Shown piece by piece: positions 44,866 through 49,565 of a stretch of DNA of 49,565 nucleotides (position 1 is its first letter; every line of letters starts with the position of its first letter). The position numbers and the translations under genes were made by a program. The notes beneath the pieces were generated by a model that ran no database searches, had not been told where the DNA came from, and saw nothing but the letters and a program-made list of their open reading frames with translations. This stretch comes from Actinomortierella ambigua (lineage: Eukaryota > Mortierellomycota > Mortierellomycetes > Mortierellales > Mortierellaceae). The stretch is from positions 1 to 49,565 of the forward strand of contig JAAAJB010000223.1 in the NCBI GenBank assembly GCA_016098155.1. The letters are read 5' to 3'.

Positions 44866-47540
44866 TTAATAGGGTTCCTGCTTGATCGTGGGCGAGGTGG
44901 TGCTGGGTCGGTTGGCGGTGACGCCGAGGCCGGCGACGACCTCGGCACTCTCGCCTCGCTTTTTACGGCGGCGGACAGCATTGCCCTGGGTATACGTCGA
45001 TGAGGTCATGCTGCGCTTCTGCGGTGCCACGTGGTTGCCCTCCGTGCTCATCGCCATGAGATCCTCCTCATCACTGTCGTCCATCGCCAACGGCTCCTCC
45101 GAATCCGATGCAGAGTCGTCCTCGTCATCCGCCGACATGCTGTTTGGCTGTCGGTACTGGTGCCGGTTGTGGTGCATCGACCCGAATGTGTCGCGCGACT
45201 TTATCCGTGGCGACGACTTTAGGCTGCGCGAAGGTGATGTACTTTGGTAGGAACCCATATGACCGTTGCCGTTGCCATTGCCATTGCCGTTGCTCGTGCC
45301 GTTGCTCGTGCCATTGGTTCCATTGTGGTGCAGTGTAGATCGGAGCGAGTACTGCTCCAGGCCTGTCGATCCGCTTGCTCCGTTGGCGCCATTGCTCGAA
45401 GGACCGCTGCTACTGCCGGGGAAGCCTCCAGGCATGGTCGACGAAGGAAAGCCGACGGGAGCCCAGCTGGGCAGACCATCCGTGTTCTGCTGAGGGTTCA
45501 TGCCCACATAGCGGAGCTTGCCCATCCAGTTCTCAGCCTTGTCCACAGAATCTTTGAAAATCGATGCGACCGACTTGAGCATGTCGGACGATTCGTTTGC
45601 CAGCACAAGCACCTTGGTCGCCCGCTCCGACGTCTCATTCAGTGCATCGCGTTGGTCAGGGCGAAGGTCGGTGGGTCGCAGCGACGGCGAGCTGATCGGT
45701 GTCGAGGGCACCGACTCCTGGTTCAGCGTTGCCCAACGCACAGGCATCGACAGGATAAACTGGCGCACGCTAATCTTGGCATGGTCCGGTAGACAGGCAC
45801 CCGCATACCGTGACACAACGCTGATCACCTTGCGTAGCGTCTCAACCACTTCCCGCTTAATATTGGAGAGTGTCGACGCCGCATTCGATGGTACCACCTC
45901 CGTGCTGCTGGATGGGCTGGCCAGCGACACCAAAAATGCCTTGAGCAGTCCAATCTGGTGGTCAATGTGTTGTACTGCATACTGTAGCCACTGCAGACAG
46001 TATTTGAGACTCCTCATGCTCTCTTCGCTGAAAATGGCGACACCTGCTGCGGATGCCGTGCTGACCGAGGCCACAACCCCTCGCCAGCCCGAAAATTGTT
46101 GAGACGCTGACGGTTGCAGCGCACCCACTTGTTGCTGTTGCTGGTGCTGTTGTTGTTGAGGAGTTTGGTGGGAGGAGGATGATAGTGATGTAGAGGACGA
46201 TCCTGTAAAGTTGTAATATCCATTAGCAGAGTTGGTAGCCGAGAACTGGAACCGTTGGCTAGACTGCGAGTCTGATCGCTTTCGCAATGTAGCTAATGTC
46301 GCAAGCGAGATAAAAAAGGGGCAGTAGACATGATCGTGTGAGTGGCCTGAAAAAGTATCACAACAACAGCAACAACAACAATGACGTGGACAAAACAACA
46401 AACTCTCCACATGCACTACTCCAATCCAGTTATAGAGAGATATGCCCCCAAAAAAAGGGTCAGATTATCGTACCTTCCTCATGCCGTGGATTAATTGACC
46501 GCATGATATCGTAATCACGGCTTGGTCGTGAGCTGGCTGTAGAGGATGTGCTGTCAATGCTGTCACCACGTGGTCGTGCCAAGGAACTGCTCGAGTTGGT
46601 GCGGAAAAGGTCACTGGATGAACGAGTAGAGTTGGTCGGTGAAGGGAATGGCTGGTTCTCATTCTTTGGGTATACCTTTTCCAGCTAAAGTAAAGAAGGA
46701 AAAAGAAAAGAGTTGTTGATGGCAATGGAAAGAGGTTAAGGATCATGAATGTTGTTGTGTGGTCAATGATACACATGCTCCAAAAGTAAGGGACAACAAC
46801 AACATACTCTGTCCAGTTGTCGGTTGGCAAAATCGTCCAATTGACTGAGCTTGGGCTCCAGCTTGTCAAAGACCGGCTTCGACAATGTCTTTACGCCCGA
46901 CTCTACCATCTCGGCACCATACTACCAAGGGATTCATAAAAGAGATTTGATAGATTTGATATTGCGGTCAGTCACACATTGGCAGAAAATAACGTGAGAG
47001 CAATTGGGTCAAGTGGCGCGGGAGGATATGCACAGAGCCACTTGGGACAGTCGACAGATGGAGAGAGAGAGAGAGAGAGAGAGAAGGGGAAAAAGACAAA
47101 GCACAGCACCGGGAAAGGGGGGGGGGTGTGACATCCGACGAACACGCAACATACAGCTGTGAATGAATGTTTGCTTGCTTGGCGCAGACGATTGGTGTAC
47201 ATCTTCACCGTCCACGCCTGTTTCCCCTCCTCTCATTCTCTCTCTCTCTCTCTTGTGAGAATCTCATCCTTCGCTCTCACTCACTCTCTCTCTCTTTCTT
47301 GCTCTGTGTGTGTGTTGGACCGCCCATGCCCATGACCTCTCTCTTTGCTCCCCTTTCTCTTTCCCCGCAAAAATAGCACCCGTTGCATATGATCCTCATG
47401 ACCAATTTTCTTTCCTCTTGACCCCCTCCTCTTGCCCCTGGTCGCTTCGGTCTTTTAGAGGCCACGATGATCCGCACAAGCTCTCTGCCCTGATCGCCAT
47501 CGATCGACTAGCAACACGAGAGCGAGTAGAGGAGGATAAA

Positions 47541-47587
<47 letters not shown>

Positions 47588-49281
47588 ACAAAAGACATGG
47601 CTGGAGAGAAAGGGAAGGGGGAGGGGCATTGATATGGGATCGTTGGGCCAATGTCAGCGTGAACGACTATGGCTGTCACAATCTTTGGTCTCTCAACCAC
47701 TCCCTCCTCTTTCTCACTCTTTCCCTGCTCGCGCGTGTGCGTGCGCGCGGGTTTTTTCTCTCTCTCTCTCTCTCCCACCTATCGCGCATGCACGCTGTGA
47801 CCAAGTCATTGCGAAAAGGAGGTAAAAAAGAGCACGGCGGTATGAGAGCAAGGTAGAGAGACTACTATAGGCTTATATAGACATCTACCCTGCTTCCATT
47901 TCCTTATCCATGATCAGCCCATGACAAACACCACACGCGGCATGATGAAACAACAACACTAGGCAGCGTGTGGCATGATGAGGGCCATATTAACACAAAG
48001 GGCCAAAGCGCACACCAACTCTCTTGTCAATTGCATGCTGCTGCTGTGTGGTCGCGATATTGGTTTTAGGAAGGACATGAGCTCCTACCCCCCCACCACT
48101 CTCACTCCCTCGCTCTCTCCTTTTCTTTCTTTCTTTCTTTCTTTCGTGGAAGAAGAGGGGGGGGGAGGAGGAAACGATCCAGACGAGAAGACAAGAAGAT
48201 GAGAGAGAAAGAGCAAAGAAGATATGTGGCATGTGGTAGTGGGGAGATAACGAGAGAGAGAGAAAGAGCAAGCTCGAACAAGGGGAGGGGGGGAAGAAAG
48301 AGGGAGGAGGACATGTGTCTGTGTATCCGTCTGGTGTGGAAATGGGTGGATGTTGTGTTTGTGTGTGTGTTTAAAAAAGGTATGAGCATTGGCAAGCAAA
48401 CAAGTGAGGGCGCATGAATTGCCATGTGCTTGTGTGTGGAGATAGGAAGCGAGAGCAATGAGAGAGTAAGAGAGAGTGGGAGAGAGAGAGAGAGAAGGTG
48501 TGTATGTTTGTGTGTGTGTTGTGTGTGTGTGTGTGTATGTGATATAGGCAGATGTTCTGTTCTTTACCTTCATCACTTTGCTGTTCTGCTTGCCCGACTC
48601 GTATGCCTTGATGGCCGAGGTGACAATGGGCAGACTCGACATGCGCGAGATAAACGGGGCAGACGATGCTGCGTGGCCTTCTGCCGATGCCAGGCTGCCA
48701 TTGGCCATGTTGCCCAGTGCCTCGGCGGCAAGCTGCTCGTCAGCATCTGGTGCTCGTGGGTCCCTGTTATCGTCGGCGTAGTATGCAAAAGAGGAAGAAG
48801 AAGAAGAGGAAGATCGTTGGTGGTGGTGATGGTGATGGTGGTGGTGTTGTGGCTGTTGCTGGTGATGATGGTTGTGATGCTGGTGATGGGCATAGTAGCT
48901 ATCACCGTCAACGTCCTGTCCTCCTCCACCTTGGATAGGAATGCCGTTGGAGCTGGCGGACGGAGGATGGTAGTCCTCGACCTCGGAGAACGAATCTTCG
49001 TCGTCTTGCATCCCTGCTGGTTGTTGCTGTGGGTGGTGGTGGTGGTGGAAGCCGTTTTGGCTGCTGTGCCGAGAGTGGTTGCGGGGTGGGGGCAGGGCGA
49101 GGTGGTCGTCACCGTCCTCCTCAATGTCCTCATGCTTGATCTGCTCCTGGTGGTGGTGGTGGTGATGCGGAGACGAGGTAAAGTGCTCCTCGTCCGAGTC
49201 ATCCTGCGAGCAGATTGCCGAGATGGACATTGGCTGGGCCTTTGCCTGGTGCATCAGTTCCTTGGCGGGCGCCGGAGGCAT
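44866..49281 (-). CDS. OPI1: Opi1-family transcriptional regulator of phospholipid synthesis
   Basis: Opi1 in yeast represses inositol/choline-responsive lipid genes and is held at the ER by phosphatidic acid. Four exons: 49281-48568, 46921-46808, 46684-46474 and 46292-44866, all in phase for 821 residues (yeast has 404). The first conserved block ends exon 1 and spans the splice: SSLPIVTSAIKAYESGKQNSKVMK, then YGAEMVESGVKTLSKPV and the LDDFANRQLDRLEK segment (about 210-280). The second block (about 435-610) includes SLKYCLQWLQYAVQHIDHQIGLLK, NIKREVVETLRKVISVVSRYAG and a late VDKAENWMGKLRYVG. Residues 1-180 are His-rich, with runs of up to nine His. A basic RRRKKR near 790 is a candidate nuclear signal. 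No clear FFAT motif is visible. Intron 1 is 1646 nt and microsatellite-rich. Confidence 0.9.
47061..47084. repeat. (GA)n microsatellite in OPI1 intron 1
   Basis: Twelve GA units near the 3' end of intron 1, about 140 nt upstream of the acceptor; a (CT)n pyrimidine tract on the coding strand. Confidence 0.9.
47542..47591. repeat. (CA)n microsatellite in OPI1 intron 1
   Basis: About 18 uninterrupted AC units (47542-47577) followed by interrupted CACGCAC units. On the coding strand it is (GT)n, which offers many cryptic GT donors within the intron. Confidence 0.9.
48471..48541. repeat. (GA)n-(GT)n compound microsatellite in OPI1 intron 1
   Basis: A GA run (48481-48496) directly joined to an interrupted GT run (48498-48541), ending only about 25 nt from the intron donor at 48567. 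A TTTC tetranucleotide repeat (48121-48145) lies in the same intron. Confidence 0.85.
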
Positions 49282-49565
49282 AGTGGAGGAGGGGGGGGTC
49301 TGTCTTGTAAAGGGTGGGGAAGAGTTGATTTTATGTGCGTTGCTGTTGATGTAGGGAGGGAGGGAGAGAGGGGGGAAAGAAGGGGTGGGAGAAGGAAGGA
49401 GCAACCAAAGCAAGAGAAATGAGAGAGGAAGAAGAAAGAAGAAAGAAGGGTTAATGGAATGGAAATGGTGAGAGCAGAGAACGGATAAAGTTGTGGGGGG
49501 AGAAGTGAGAGAAGTGAGAGAGAAGAGAGAGAAGCAAGAGTATGTGTGAATGTTTTTTTTTTTTT
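49282..49565 (-). promoter_or_regulatory. Pyrimidine-rich OPI1 leader and promoter region
   Basis: On the coding strand the whole 284 bp is dominated by CT-rich runs (TTCTTTCTTC, CTCTCTCCC) ending in an A/C-rich stretch just before the ATG, as in many fungal leaders. The window ends inside it, so the upstream promoter is not visible. Confidence 0.5.

Noticed and set aside
48424..49422. 332-codon plus-strand open frame opposite OPI1 exon 1
   Set aside because: It is antisense to a His-codon-rich exon, giving Val/Met-rich low complexity; the minus strand carries the conserved Opi1 block.

Overview
This 49.6 kb window is fungal nuclear DNA. The genes are split by short GT-AG introns of about 50-300 nt, the gene set is fungal (Opi1, Ecl1-type factor, DIP2/Cps1, Rtr1, ADE12), leaders are pyrimidine-rich, and the proteins carry many Gln, Asn, Ser, His and Asp runs. 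The mix of fungal regulators with a GT49 LARGE-like glycosyltransferase and a shieldin-2-like OB-fold protein suggests an early-diverging lineage such as Mortierellomycota or Mucoromycota. That placement is inferred from gene content only.

I recognise eleven protein genes. No tRNA, rRNA, CRISPR array or intact transposon was seen. Left block (1-9 kb): GPN1 GTPase (-), GT49 type II membrane glycosyltransferase (-) and, divergent from it, a large OB-fold protein (+) resembling SHLD2/FAM35A, with a disordered SQ/TQ-rich N-terminus and a four-Cys zinc ribbon. Second block (9-17.3 kb): an eight-exon DIP2/Cps1 adenylate-forming protein (-) with a polyQ N-terminus and a tail of about 500 residues. 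A 2.4 kb gap holds repeated dyads. Third block (19.7-24.1 kb): Rtr1/RPAP2 (-) and adenylosuccinate synthetase (+) share a 416 bp divergent promoter with CCAAT and TATA boxes. From 24.1 to 31.2 kb is gene-poor; it ends at a small Ecl1-like zinc protein with a clear TATA box. Another 4 kb gap follows.

Right block (35.7-49.5 kb): a predicted secreted protein with a 17-unit Gly-Lys-Asp tract (-), divergent from a PHOSPHO-type HAD phosphatase (+); then a very large low-complexity single-pass membrane protein (+), convergent with an Opi1 family lipid-synthesis regulator (-) whose conserved domain is split by a 1.65 kb microsatellite-rich intron.

Functionally the window is ordinary chromosome, not an island. 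GPN1 and Rtr1/RPAP2 both serve RNA polymerase II assembly and import. Opi1 and DIP2 both touch phosphatidate/diacylglycerol metabolism. ADE12 is housekeeping. The most novel content is the shieldin-2-like gene and the two unassigned extracytoplasmic proteins flanking the phosphatase. Exon joins were worked out by hand from splice consensus, reading phase and family similarity, and phases close for all multi-exon models except the uncertain 3' end of the OB-fold gene.
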